DNA of 64,000 bases from Heterobasidion occidentale (taxonomy: Eukaryota > Basidiomycota > Agaricomycetes > Russulales > Bondarzewiaceae): the NCBI GenBank assembly GCA_039111635.1, contig JBCAQO010000014.1, positions 744,001 to 808,000 on the forward strand, given 5' to 3'. Under the pieces are notes generated by a model. That model saw nothing but the letters and a program-made list of their open reading frames with translations. It did not search any database and was not told where the DNA came from. This document shows, piece by piece, positions 40,601 to 53,400 of this stretch (positions are counted from its first letter, which is position 1; every line of letters starts with the position of its first letter). The position numbers and the translations under genes were made by a program.

Positions 40601-42043
40601 TGCTCCTTCTGCCCAACCGCCATCGAACCCTTTGCGAGGCCTTGCTTCGCACCCTCCCCCGACGGTTGTACCACCGCCGCCAGTTCCTTCACCGTCCTCC
40701 CTACACCCACCTCTAGACGTCCCGTCTGCTCATCCAACTTTGCCGTTGACACTGTCTCCTTCGTCGCACCCTGCACCCCATCCTCCTTCCGCCCTGCCCC
40801 GTTAACCGCCCCCCACCTAGGAATCGACCCTTCCTGGGGCAATGGGAGAGGCGGTGGGTGAGACAGCTTACGGCGCCCGGCCGCGGCCGCGGCCGACTCC
40901 TGGATTGGGACCATTGGAGTTGGCTGGGCCGCTGTTGTTGGCGGGACCGGTGGTGTGGCTGTTGTTGTTGTTGCTGTTGTTGTTGTTGGAGGGGCCGTTG
41001 GCATTGGAGGGGCCGTTGGGGTTGGCAGGGCCGCTAGGGTTGGTTGTGTTGGTTGGCCCGTTGACATTGGTATTGATGGGGGGCGGGTTACCTATAGCGC
41101 GAGAGAAAACCAAAGTCAGTTAGCAAGAGTGGAAGCGTAGAGTTAAGCACTCATCACCGATCCACCTGCTGGATTCCGAAACGAATTGTTTGATTGGTTC
41201 GGAGCCCCGCCACCTGAGGCTGGTTTCTGTCCAGCATGCGCATCCCCATTGCCGTTCTGTAAGCCCTTCAAGCGAAGATCTGTCGGGGCGGCGAGTTCGA
41301 AGACCTGTTTGATCAAGGTGTCGAGGTCCTGGCCAGCGACGCTCACGGGCGACGCGCCCCGCAAGCCGTTCGGAGATTTAGGTCCACGTGCGATTTCGCG
41401 CGCACGCGCAAGGTGAAGAGAGGTCTCGAGGCCCAGCTCCTTGCCCTCGATGATCGAGATGGGCTCCTCGCGGGTGGTGAGCACAGTGTACGATGGAATG
41501 AGAAGCGTGCGATCAATCTCATATGTGTGGTAAATGACGATCTTCGGGACCGCCTCGATGGTGAGGAGCTCCAGCTCCCGGACTGCGAGCTCTTTGATGG
41601 CAGCAAACTTCCATTGATGAGCGAGCTTCAGAATGGATGTCCACTCTTCGACGTTCGCGCCATATATCGAATATTTCCTGTGACGCACAATCAGCGATCG
41701 CACATACCCACTGGAGAACGAACTTACGGGTTGTAGAAGACCCAAAGAAACCTCGCAAAGTCGACGCTCAAGGCATCATCGAGCACGAATGGATTCGAAT
41801 CTGATGTACCCTTCGGGGGGTCGCCGGGAGGGGGTGGGTGGGGCAGCCTCTCTCGAAAGTACGATGACTCCCGGACGAAGAAGTAGCTGTGGACACGAAA
41901 CAAGAAGTTTTCAACCTGTAGATTCGTTAGTGATGCCCTGAATGGCGACCAAAGGAACTCACTCTGAAGATCACATCGCCTCCCTGGATATAATACATGT
42001 CATGACGGATCGCGTTGGCCGTGGTCAGTTTCGAGGAGGACAT
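37677..42043 (-). CDS. BTB/POZ protein with a very long charged helix, 1370 residues
   Basis: Exons 41963-42043, 41728-41915, 41158-41677, 38604-41091 and 37677-38512 (minus strand) join in frame. The N-terminus is a fungal BTB fold: YYIQGGDVIFRVENFLFRVH, NPFVLDDALSVDFARFLWVF, EEWTSILKLAHQWKFAAIKE. A Thr/Pro-rich linker follows (residues about 264-330). About residues 560-850 are an almost unbroken E/K/A/R helix (REEAKQRADRERLDRERLEA), long enough for a coiled coil or single alpha helix. The tail is Ala/Pro/Ser-rich and ends with KKRKKRKNN, a nuclear-signal type cluster. BTB domains usually mediate dimerisation or cullin-3 binding. A second BTB gene lies at 54927-55861. Confidence 0.8.
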
Positions 42044-42221
42044 AGTGATCGTTAAGGGCTTCTACGCCTTGATGTGTCTTTATAGCAAGGGAATCGTAAA
42101 GGGGCTGGGTATAGGGGTGACGGAGGAGGGAGCAGATAGTGGAAGGAAAGATGAACACAAAGATGAAGAGGAAAAAATGAACTACACGTGTTGCTTGCAA
42201 CGAGGCTGCCCCAGCCCTCCG

Positions 42222-42229
42222 CTTATATA
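42222..42229 (-). promoter_or_regulatory. TATA box of the BTB gene
   Basis: TATATAAG on the minus strand, about 180 bp upstream of the ATG at 42043. Confidence 0.5.
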
Positions 42230-42511
42230 CGCCCGAGAACAATGTCGGGTGTTCGGTACATAACGGATTGTGTAAATTGCCGCTGTCGATTAGTCCGATC
42301 TACAGAAACCGTCTGCTATTGTGCTGGCTCAAGATGGCGTTCACGTCAAACAGTGCGATGGCTGCCTCGTGCAGGACAGCATCTGTGTCAGTTCGAGGCT
42401 TGACTTCCTCATAGGGTGCCACGTCAAGGTGCTCGATGCCATTCTGTAGATCTATGTCGTCTTCAAACGGCGTTGATCAAAGACTGCAGTGATTTATTTG
42501 TGATGGGAGGG

Positions 42512-42960
42512 CTACTCGAGAGTTGCTGAGGTGGCAGCCAGCAGAGAGACGACGGCAAGGCCCCACGTGGCTTTCTCCTTTTGGTAGGTGTAGTATTCGC
42601 TGTCGATCATTCTGAGGTGGATTTGCCCTCGGACGCAAAAAAAGGCGGGGACACTGCTACTCTCAGTTGGGTTTGACTGCCAGAAAGAGTGTGACAAGCC
42701 GTTCGACACGACGCAGCTTTGTGATTTCCCCAAATCCACAATGCACAACACACTTGATCGCAGTTTCTCCTTGCCTCGGGGACAAAACGTAGGCGTCCTC
42801 GTCTTACGGAAACGTTCTGAATATGATCGTACAAGAGGTCCCTGAGTTCCTGAAAAGACCCATGATTCGCCATGTCACAGAACGTCCAGGCAGTGAGCTT
42901 TCCACATAAAAGCTTCACCGCAGCCGCAGTATCGCCTGAGTGATATAGTTCGCTGGACAT
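42512..42960 (-). CDS. uncharacterised protein, 136 residues
   Basis: Two exons, 42808-42960 and 42512-42769 (minus), joined across a 38-nt GTAAGA...AAG intron, phase 0. The sequence starts MSSELYHSGDTAAAVKLLCG and continues EKLRSSVLCIVDLGKSQSCV, then SVPAFFCVRGQIHLRMIDSE and EKATWGLAVVSLLAATSATL. It is well mixed and protein-like with a hydrophobic C-terminus. The intron is at the short limit. The upstream part may be missing, as an in-frame stop lies shortly before the ATG. No family is recognised. Confidence 0.45.
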
Positions 42961-45172
42961 CCGCTGTGCGCTCAAACAATCGGCTGCGTAGCATCAGATC
43001 ACGATCACTGGCTATTGGGTAGTTGGGCATTGAGATAAGTAAGTATAGCCATCGTATCAGGTCGAGGGAGTGCATTGACACACATGCCGTCTGCCTGCGC
43101 GCGGACCATCAGCCTGTGAAGGTGATACTGATACCCGCATCTTCTCCTACCACTCAAGCAGTGACCAATCGATGTGATTCGGCAAGGTCAGGGATGACAT
43201 TTAGAGAAGGACACACGTAGACACCTGGCTGTCCTTTGCGCACATATGAGCCCGGTCGCGAGTACGTCAGGAACGTCGCGCGCGCGCGCATAGGCTCGCG
43301 CGATGCCTTCTCGAATCGGCGACCGATCCCAAGAGCGGCGCCTAAGCTCACAATTGTACGTCAGATCGACAAATCGGACGGACGACGCGCTCGGGACGAG
43401 CTCGCCTCGAGACCTCTCGCGAGCGCAAGCGACCAAGAGCGATCTAGGTCGAGACGCGCATTGGCCCACCCAGGGTGACCGTCGAAAGAGGGGTCTCTTC
43501 TCAAGACTGCACGCACTGACGGTATCTTCCACGACAATGCCTTTGGCGTCGTCCAGATCCCATGGCAAACCGTATACGGTGCGAGTTCCACCTAAAGGGG
43601 GGCCGAGAGCCGAAGTGAGAACGAGGACCCGATGCAAACCAAGTATGCCAGTGCTTACTTTCGTCCTGAGAGGCCAAGATCGCTCCACAGCAGCTGCGCC
43701 TCAGACCGTGCGCTGTTTGAGCCTGCAATGCATCACTGACTCGTGCACCTCGACTCCGGCACAGCTCGCATTATGCCGCCGCACGGGGCTCTGCGGAGGA
43801 CTCGAGGCTGCGCCCTGATAGACTCCAGGACTCGCGCCTTCCCCAGATGAACGGCCCAGCAAAGCACCGCCCTCCTGAGAGAGTAAGCTCATCCTCAAGA
43901 CGCTAGATCATAGACAGCGACGGGAGCAAGGAAAAAGAAAAGTGCCGACGACGACCAGCGTCGTGCGAGAATTTGTGCTGTTCCGGCCTAACACACGGCC
44001 ATACCAGCATCGCTCGCGCCGTGGGCATCTGCAGAACGAACGTGCCGAGTGACCAAGTCGCAGAAGCCAGACACGAGAATAGACGCGCCACCGACGTCGT
44101 CGTCGCGGTCAAGTCCACTCCACTTCATCGTCCCTCCATGAGAAACTCGAGCGCTCCTTGGCCCAAAAAAGCAACTCTTCCCCACACGGAAGAAAAGCTG
44201 GCGATTCTCGAGAAATCCAGTCCGTCCGTCCGTCTGCAGGAAAGCCGTTTCCATTGCGTCGGCACAAAACACACACGTAAATCAGAGAGGGAACAAAAAA
44301 CAATAACCACAAACAAGCTAGGGAAAAAAAAGACAAACAGGTCACAAAGAAAGAAACAGAAAAAAGGAGAAAGAAAGGAAATAATGAGAGACAGTTGCGC
44401 GGTAGTAGTACCAGTAGTGAAGACAATAGTTAGATGAAGGGGATTGCGAGAGAGACAAAAACACGGGATCGTCGACAGACAGACAGACCGCAGAGTCGCC
44501 GACAGGACACAGGAGCGCTCGTGGGCGATACGATACGCGGGCCGAGTGGTGATACTGTAATAGCGCGGGAGGGGATCTAAGTAATAACGTCGAAGCACGG
44601 ATGGATGAGGATCGTGGAACTGGGGACCGGAGCGGACGGGCCAAGCTGAACAAGGAAGGGAGGAGGGAATGACTGGCTGATTTGGGGGGTAGGCAGACTG
44701 GAAACAGGCAGGCAGGCAGGCAGACATGTAGGTAGGTAAGGAGGGAGGGAGGGAATGGGCGGACGGACGAAGGGAGGGGGATGGACAGTCGAAACACATA
44801 AAACTACTAATCGCACACACGAACACACGAACCCGCTTTTGTTTCTCTCCCTCTCTTCTTCTCGCTTTTTCGCGCACACAGCCCGCGGCTCGACGACGAC
44901 GCAGAGGCAGGCGAATGGACGGAGGCACCGGCGGCAGACAACACCACGCCGCGCCCTCGCCACCCCGCTCGCACGCCCACGCCGCCCCTTCCCCTCCTCT
45001 CTCTCGTCCACCCCAAGACTCAAGACTCTCCCAAACAGAAACAGCGAAGAAACGACGAAAAAGAAACAGAAAAAAGATACTAGAAAAACTAAAAATAGCC
45101 ACAACGCTCTCACTGTCCAACGGGCACAGGCCGCAACGGCAGATTATCCCAGTCGGCCGCTGTGGCGTCCCA
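42961..45172. other. intergenic sequence, no firmly supported gene
   Basis: Includes the 3' flank of the OPT gene. A minus-strand segment at 43500-43892 has splice-like signals and short protein-like pieces but cannot be joined reliably. Simple sequence occurs near 44700-44760 (GGCA, GGGA repeats). Confidence 0.45.
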
Positions 45173-48100
45173 TCAGCCCATCAGCACCGTGCGCGCGCGT
45201 GAACGTGGGAACGGGAAACGGCACGCACTGTTTCGGAACACGTTGTTCCCCCACCAGTCGATGAAGAACCCGCCCTTCGGGAACTGGCCGGGCGCAAACG
45301 CAAAGCCGCGTTCGTCAGCGGGCGAACGGCAGGGGTGGGTCGAGAATAGAGCAAGGCTCACCTGCAGCGTGAAGAAGATCACGATCAAGGACACCACGGT
45401 GCCTGCCCAAAAAATAAAATTCACACCGCACATCAGCGTCGAGCCCCGACCCCGACCCCACCAGCGCACGGCCCCTCCGCGCGCGCGCGAGCGCGCGAGT
45501 GGACAAGAACGAACGAGCGAGAGAACGAAAGAAAGCCAAAAAAAAAAAAAAAACCGCTCCACGCACCGCCATCGAGCGCCGCGCTCGTGATATAATTGAA
45601 CTTGCACCACCACGCAAAGTTCCGCTTCCGGATCAAGAACTGGAACACGAACCCGACCGCAAACCACGACGAGTAGTTGATGCCCGTCGCGGGCGGGATG
45701 TACGCGACCCCGTTCAGGATGATCGGCGTGCTGATGAACTTGGTCCACGAGTCCGGGTACCGCCGCTGCCACAGCCAGAACGGGATCGGCAGGATCGCGC
45801 CCGCGATGATCGCGTACAGCTGCGGGTAGTAGATCGAGTGCTCGCCGAACTGCCTGCTCGGCCCGATCAGGCCCCTGCGGCGCGGGAGGCAACGAGGCAA
45901 CGAGGCAGCGAGTCGACCGGTCAGCACACGCAGCAAGCATCGAGGGCGGGCACTATCGCGGGAGGAAGGGGAAGGAAGGGGGGGAGACCGGGAGACCGGG
46001 CACGCACCAGATGACCGAGGCGGTGAAGTACACCTGGTTATGCGGACACACGAGCTGGCTCTCCTGGTCCGGCGAGCATATGTCCGGCACGTTGTCGAAC
46101 ATCCACACCTTCACGCCCACCTGCAAGAACGCGGCGAGGATCGTGGCCACCAGTTGCACTGCCCCCGAGCCAACCCACCCAGACGCGCGCAGGTGAGCAA
46201 CCGCGATCGCGCGCGCCAGGGCGCAAATAAAGAGAGAGGACGACGCACCGACGAAGGTTGCCCGCGGCGGGACCTTGATGTAATGCCCGAGCTTGAGGTC
46301 TTGCACGAACGACGTCGACTCCGTCAGCGTCTGCACCGAGTAGCCCTTGAACACCTGCTCCCCCAACGCCGACAGCGACGGGCGGATGCGTGACAGGAAC
46401 CGCACAGCACCGCACGAGCACCGCAGGAACACCGCACGAGCGCAGCAGGAGAGCAGACGGCGCGAGGGACGACGCGAGGGAAGGAGAAGGAGAAAGAGAG
46501 GGGTGAGAAGGCGCGATCGATCGATCGACTGAGCGCGACGTGAACCACGCACCATGTTCGCGAGCGGGTTCCCGGGCAGGATGGTCCCCGGGATGATCTG
46601 CGCGAGCAGATTCAGCGTGATCTGGGTGGGCGCGCGGGGCGAGTTGCGGCACGATGCGACGCGGCACGACGCGATACGATACGATGTGATTTGATTTGAT
46701 GTGTTGTGATGTGATGCATCATGGTCGGGTAGGGTAGGGTGATGAGGTGGGATGGGGATGGGCAGATGGGGATGGGAATGGGCAGATGGGCAAATGGGGA
46801 CGGGCAGATTCCGACCGACCGACCGACGGGAGCAAAAAAAACAAAGCACATCAGCACGCGAACAAAGTGATGCGAACGCAAGACGCTGCGAGCGGGTGCA
46901 AAAAGAACCAGCCAATCAAAGACCCCCCCTGCGCCCGCCCAGACGAGCAATCAAGGGCACAGAGATCGATCGTGCGAGCGAGCGAGAAGGAAGAGAGGAG
47001 GGGAGGAGGAGGGGGGGGGGATTGTGCGAGAGAGAAAGGAGAGAGAGGCACGCACCCCCTGGCCGGTCATCGCGTAGATGAACCCCGACGGCAGCACATA
47101 CGTGATCGGCAGCGCCACAGCCAGCAGCAGCGCCCACACCGGCACGCCCGTCTTCCACACCTCCTGCGCGACGATCGCCATCCCGAAGAAAAACACAAAC
47201 GCCGCGCCGTACCACCAATCCGGCACCTCCGGATAGTTGCGCATCAGCTTCGCGTGGATGTCGTCCTTCTCGATCCGCATCCGCTTCAGGCCGTGCAGCA
47301 GCGTGCGCCCGTGGTAGAGCAGCGTGTGCACGATCACGCACGTCGAGAGCGCGAACGCGAGCAGGTACGTCATCGCGTACGCCGCGGGGAGGTACAGGGG
47401 GGAGTACTCGTCGTACGCGGTCGCGTTGAAGGTGTCGTCGAGCTGCAGCACGCGCGTCACGTTGTAGACGTTGCCGAAGCGGTCGTACGGCTCGGTCGCG
47501 AACATCGGGAAGTGCGCGAGGCTCCAGGACTGCGCGGGCGCGGGCGCGAGCGCGCGTCAGTGCCACAGAAGGAGGGAGGGCGGCGCGCGGGGACTCACGT
47601 TGGTGTAGTACAGCGCGGGCGTGAGGATCCAATAAAACAGCACGAAGCCCACAAAGATGTGCACCTCCGCCCACCACGGGATCATCAGCGGGCTCCCGAT
47701 CCACGATATCCTTGTCCAGTCAAACGTGACGATGCTGAGGCCCATCCCGCTCTCGATCCCGAACACCTGGTTCAGCGGCACGCTGCGCGGCGCGAGCCAG
47801 CACACCCACGAGAACACCGCGAGCGCCTGGAACAGGAAATTCGGGAGGAAAAAGAAGAAGAACGCGCCCCCGAAGACGTACATGAAGTACCGGTAGCGCG
47901 TCACGCCGCCCGCGCCCTCGTCGTCCTCCGCGTGCAGCGTGTTGAGCAGCGTGCAGATGACGAGGTTCTGCGGCCAGACCATGCTCGCGGGCCAGACGAG
48001 GAAGCGGCGGCAGAGCCCCGCGAGGCCGAAGCCGGTGAGCTGCGTCGCGAGCACGAGCACGACCGTGAACCAGAAGCCGAGGTGGATGCCGTAGAAGACC

Positions 48101-49698
48101 TCGGCGACGACGACGGCGTTGAGCGCGTAGGGGCGCCGACGGCGACGTTGGCCATGATGAAGACGAGCACGTGCTCCTTGATGTTCCACGGCCCCGGGTT
48201 GAAGGAGAACTCGCCGCCGCCGAGGTAGCGCGGGAGGCGGTAGACGGTGATCGGGAGGGAGAAGGCGAAGAGCTTGCCGATGGGGTGCGAGACGAGGAGG
48301 AGGACGATCGGCCAGATGGACGGCGCGGGGGAGCGGAAGTTGAAGAAGACGTTCATCGCGCTGGCAACGCGAACCCGGGCGGGGCGAGAGCGGGGGAGCG
48401 GGGCGAAAACACAGAGACGCGAACATGGGCATGGACACGGGCACGGGCACGGGGATGGCGGAGGACGTGCGAGGGAAGGGAGCGCAGGTGCGGGGACGAG
48501 CACACTCGGGTTAGGCGCGCGAGGGGAGGAAAGAAGACGGCGACGGACCTGGCTGTCATGCAGAGGGCGAGCCCGATGACCCACATGCGCATGGTCATCG
48601 CGGGCATCTCAGGATCGTCGATGTTGGACACCGAGGCGCGCACCTCGGGGAAGGGGCTGTCCTCCTCCTCGACGGCGTCGAGGTCGAACTCCATCCTGTA
48701 CGGGCGGCGGGCAAACGGTCAGCAAGGGCCTTGGTCGCGAGGGGGCACCGGCACGCAGGGATGCACGGAAGGCGTAGCGCTCGTCCGACGAGGCGGAGGG
48801 AGGGGAGGGGAGGGGGAGGGGAGGGGAGGGAGGGGGGGGGGGGTTGAGGGGGAATAATGCGGCTGGAGACTCACTTGATGGAACGACTGTCCTCAAGATC
48901 GAGATCGGGGTCGTCGATCCTGCTAGAGGCGTCGGACAAGCCGGAGGTGACGCGCTTCATGCGCATCTTGAGGTGGGAGCCGGGGAGTGCGTCGAGGTCG
49001 ACGGCGTTCATGGTGTCGTCGTCGTCCTTCTCCGGGAGTGCGACGCGGACCTCCTTGGCGGAGGACGAGGATGCGGCGACGTCGTGCGGGGCGGTGCTGA
49101 CGAAGCGCATGCGGTAGGTGTCGGGGTCGAGGGAGTCTGCCTGGGAGACGGTGGAGGGCGGGGAGTCGACTGTGCCGGAGAGGGGACCTTTGCGTAGTAG
49201 CTGTTTCTGTTGGTGGCGGGGTTGCTGTCGGTGGTGGGGTAGGAGGGGGACGGGAGGGCGGAGAAGGAGGGCCCGGGGTCGGGGAGGTAGTAGCGCGGGG
49301 AGTAGGGTCGAAGGTGGGGCGGGGAAGGGTATTTCTGCGGGTGGGGGGAAGGTGAGGGACGACGGGGACGGCTGCTGGGGCTGCTGTGGGGGATGCGTGG
49401 GTAAATGGGTATGGGATGGCTGCTGCTGCTGCTGCTGCTGCTGGTTGGGTTGTTTGAAAGCTGGGGAAGGGAGCTGCGAGGCCTGCTGCTGCTGATGCTG
49501 CTGTTGATGTTGCTGAGCATCGGCGGTAGAGGGGGGAAGAAAGGCAAAGACGTCGTCGTCGTCGCTGTCCTCGTTGTCGTCGTCGTCTTGGGAGTAGTCC
49601 TGGGAGTAGGTGTACTGGGGATCGCGGTCGTCGTAGTCGAGGCCGCCCGAGGTGTACGGCCTCGATGAGTACGAGGTCGTCGGGCGGAGGTTTGACAT
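45173..49698 (-). CDS. oligopeptide transporter, OPT family (one-base frameshift)
   Basis: Ten minus-strand exons: 48875-49698, 48549-48695, 47599-48360, 47056-47529, 46553-46621, 46249-46354, 46008-46158, 45567-45874, 45362-45402 and 45173-45283. They total 2993 nt, one short of 998 codons. The missing base is a C in the run at 48130-48133; restoring it gives 997 residues. OPT proteins import small peptides, glutathione or peptide-bound metals with protons at the plasma membrane. Seen: MTMRMWVIGLALCMTARSAM, IVLLLVSHPIGKLFAFSLPI, SWSLAHFP, YPEVPDWWYGAAFVFFFGM, LAQIIPGTILPGNPLANM, LKLGHYIKVPPR, WTKFISTPIILNG and GGFFIDWWGNN. Family members have 12-16 membrane helices in 700-900 residues. The Gln/Pro-rich N-terminus of nearly 300 residues is unusually long. 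Confidence 0.9.
49420..49443. repeat. (CTG)8 trinucleotide repeat
   Basis: On the minus strand it encodes eight Gln in exon 1 of the OPT gene. A second, impure Gln run lies at 49470-49515. Length is likely polymorphic. Confidence 0.75.
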
Positions 49699-52600
49699 TA
49701 TCGCGGTATTATGACGGAGGGACGGACGAGGGAGTGAAGGGAAGGGAGGAAGGACGGGAGGGAGGGAGAGAGGGAGGGAGAGAGTGAGGGACGGGAGGGG
49801 GAGAGGGATGGGAGGGAGGGAAGGAGGGAGTGGGAAGAGGCGGACGCATAAGGCCCAGGCACCTCGACCTCTGCGTTCCTGGCCACTCTCCCACAATCCC
49901 GAACACCACATACCGACTTACTATACCACCCACGCCGTCCCTCCCTCCCCTCCCCTCCTCCACACCAGTGCACCAGCCCCCACCGACGCCCTACTATTAC
50001 CTCCCCCGCCCACCACCACCGCCCTCCCACCGCCCACCGCAGCCCACCGCCCACTCGGGCAACCCCCTTGCGCCCCCCGATCGCAATATACTCCGTCTCT
50101 CACCGCCCGCAGTCCCGGCATCCTATCTAATACACACTAGCAGCACCCTCTCCACGCGCTCCCGGCATCCTCGACATCCCCGCCCAACCGCCGCCCGTCG
50201 GCCTCCCAAGCACAACCGCCCTTCTGCCCTATTGCCCCCGCCCCCGCCCTCTCCCCACCCCAACACCGCACACACATCCACCTCAACCTCAACCCTTCCA
50301 CCCTTCAATCCGCACCCTCTCCCCTCGCGCCTCCCAACCAGCACCCCGCCCAAAAAAGCCGCCCAGCGCCCGCCCTGTATGCCTCAACGCGCGAACGCGC
50401 GAACGCCCACACGTCCGATCCTCGCACCCGGCGATCCCATCACTACTACTACACGGGACGCAACCCGCCCGAACTCTTGACATCGGCTTAATTTTCATTT
50501 CCATTTTCTTGATTTCTTTTTCATTGATTCTGACTGACCGAGCGTGGGACTCGCCCGGCCGCACGGCGCTCGGCACGGCGCACCGCCCCCCCCCGCCCCG
50601 GCCTCGTACAAAGTACATAGCGCGTGCGCGCGCCCGGGCGTGCGGGACTCAGTCCTTGGCCCGATTCCAGTCGCGGGTCTAATACCACTGTAGCACGGCC
50701 GCCGCAATGGTGCCGTGATGCACACGCGCGAGGACGTTGGACGCCCGGCGGCGTCCGCTCGCCCGCTCGATGATCCCGCACCGTGTGTGCTACTGTATGA
50801 TACATGCCATGCCATGCCGTGTCATGCCATGCTTCGCCTTGCCGTCGCCGGCTCGCCTGCATCCGCCAACCCGCCTGCCAACAACGCCAACGCCACCACC
50901 ACCATCACCAACAACAACAACACAGGCCAAGTCCGCACGCCGGCAGCACCTGCTGTACCCGACACTCCCCCCCTCCCTCTCCCCCCTCCCGCCACGGCTC
51001 CCCAACACAAACCGCATTCGGCATCCGTCATCCGGCACCGGCACCGGCATCGGGAGGCAGCTCGCACGTCACACAGGTTCTCGCCGCTTTTGGACCTCCG
51101 AGTCCCCGAGTCGAAAGCGGCGGGCGGCGCTGGCTGGCGCGGGGCCTGAGAGGAGAGGAGGCAGAGGCGGCCTCTTTCTGTGGTGGAGTCTGGGTCTGGG
51201 TCGTGTCGCTGTCGTTGTCGATTCGCGGCTTTCTGTATGTACGTACGGTGTCGCACACTACACTATACTACGGTACGGTATCGCACCGCACCGCACGACA
51301 CGGTCCGGTCCGGTCCCGAGCAACCGTACCCACCGCACGCCTCATAACACGCACGTCAACCAGCACCTCTCTCTTCTCTCTCTCTTCTCTCTCTCCTCTC
51401 GGGGCGATCGGCACGCCCCCACTCTGTCCAGGAACGCACGCGCGCACGAGGCCGGGGCATGTACATACACCATACCACCGTCACATCGTGCACTGAGATA
51501 TATAAGATTAAGGGCTGCTGTTATATCATGTGCTGTGTGATATTGTGTATCGGGGCGATATCTCGCCGCCGCCGCCGCGCACGTCTCGGGTGTGTGGAAT
51601 ACGGATGACGGACAGAGGGACGGAGAACGAGCACGCGCGCCCTCTGTTCTGCTTGCAGCCTGCTGCAGGAACAGAACACGGGTGGTAAGCGCCCTGGCAG
51701 CGCGTTCGCCGCCCGCCTCGAAGCAACGAACGGAAGCAGACGAGCTTCCCGCCCGCCCGCGCTCGCTCGATGTACGTGATACGTCCCTGCGATCCCCGCC
51801 GCCGCCGCGGCGCGCGCCCCTGCACCCCCTCTCGCACCCAAAGCAATCAAAGCAATCAAAACAATCAAACCAATCAAGACACTCGACCCAACCGACCCAA
51901 CCGACACAATCGAAAATACCGAAGCGACAGAACCGCCCGAAGCGACCCCACTGGCAGGGCACCGCGATCGGTCGGTCGTGCCTGAGGGGTGGGCGGCCTC
52001 GTCGAGGACGCGAGGCAGGCGGGGCCTGCCGCTTCTATGTACCGACTGCCGCGCCCTTGAATTGCTCGCTCTCGCTTGATGCGCGGACGCTGGACACGAG
52101 GCGCCGGCGGACGGCGCCGCGCGCGCGCGCGCGAGCCATAGCAGCTGAGGAACGTACGCCAGCTCGCCGGCTTGCTGACGGGCCATCAACGCGCGGGGGC
52201 GGGGGGCAAGGGCGGGGAACTGCCACCCGCCCCCGCCAAGATCCGCGTTCGCGATCCCAGGACGCAGCGGGTGGGTGCAAAAGCACGTCTGACACCGGCT
52301 GGGCCCTCGCTATTGGCGGGCTGTGCAGAGGCGGGGCGGGCCAGACCTGCCCTGCGCGCGGCGACCCACTGGCGACCTCGAGCGGGCAATTTGGCGTGCG
52401 CACACGCGCGCGCGGAACGTGTACGTGCATGTGTCCAGGCCAAGCACTCAAGTAAAAGTAAGCTATTCAGTCCGCAGGCTTCCTCAGGCATCAGGCCTCG
52501 GGCAGCGCCAGGCATGCGCAATACGAAAATCGGCGATTGCGAGGCGCTTGTGGAGGCCCTCGACGAGTGACGGGGTGGCTCCGCGCCCCTGAGGGGAGGG

Positions 52601-53400
52601 GGGGGAAGGACTTCTCCGCCCCTCGTTGTTCTCCGCTCGACGAGGTCCCAGGAACGCGACGCGGATTGGGGCAGCGGCTGGCAGCGACAGGCGGCGGCGA
52701 TCGTGCAGGCTCGTCGAGCCGTGAATAGGCATGAGCGTCGATAAGCCCCCGCACCCGAGGCCTGCAGGAAGCCTCGAGCGCCGCGCGCCAGCTCGCGAAG
52801 GCCCGCGATCAACAATCAACGGACGATTCACGATCGGTGAACCGCCCCTGGCACGATCCGTCCACGATCCCATGATCCACGATGATCCATCCGCAATCCA
52901 TCCGCAATCCATCCGCAATTCACCGCCCCCGACCCTGAGCTCATCGACCGACGAAGCCCGACACAGTGTCACGCCCATGGCGGTGGGCCCACAATACCGG
53001 CATCCCATCCACCCACGCGTCATCCGCGCCCCTTGATCCTCGCGCGACACAGCCGCTCCTCGCGGCAATCCCCAAACACGAAAGACGCGCGCGTGCTCGA
53101 ATCAAGTCGCCGAGCGTCCACGCTCAGCGCCTCGCGCGCGACTTCCGTGCAGGCCGCCGCCGCCGGCACAGCGCCGTGCGCAGAGGGATGCCGAGGCCAA
53201 AGCGGCGACGCAGCGATAGATGTCGCGATCACCATCGCGCCACTTCGAGAGCTCACCGACGAGGCCTGAGGCTTAGGTCCCAGGAGGTCCCACGCCTGCC
53301 AACCCTGTGATGCTCGGTCTGATGAAGACGTGCTCGCAGGCCCACACAAAACCCCGTGCGCATCAACGCGCAGAACTGATTGAATTCAAAGAGACGCGGA
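49699..53400. other. GC-rich region with no supported gene
   Basis: Long C-rich sequence (49720-50450) and many overlapping ORFs on both strands with Pro/Arg/His-rich composition. I could not connect any of them by splice sites into a recognisable protein. GGGA-type simple repeats (49740-49830) lie upstream of the OPT gene. Confidence 0.5.

Noticed and set aside
43500..43892. possible minus-strand gene with exon-like pieces (QLLWSDLGLSGRK, GTRTVYGLPWDLDD)
   Set aside because: Splice-like signals exist but no combination of frames gives a continuous protein, and no family is recognised.
46747..48228. 493-codon plus-strand ORF
   Set aside because: Antisense shadow of OPT exons; highly charged and His/Arg-rich.
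50737..51540. 267-codon plus-strand ORF and overlapping ORFs
   Set aside because: All three plus frames and two minus frames are open here because of high GC; peptides are Pro/His/Arg/Ser-rich without domains.
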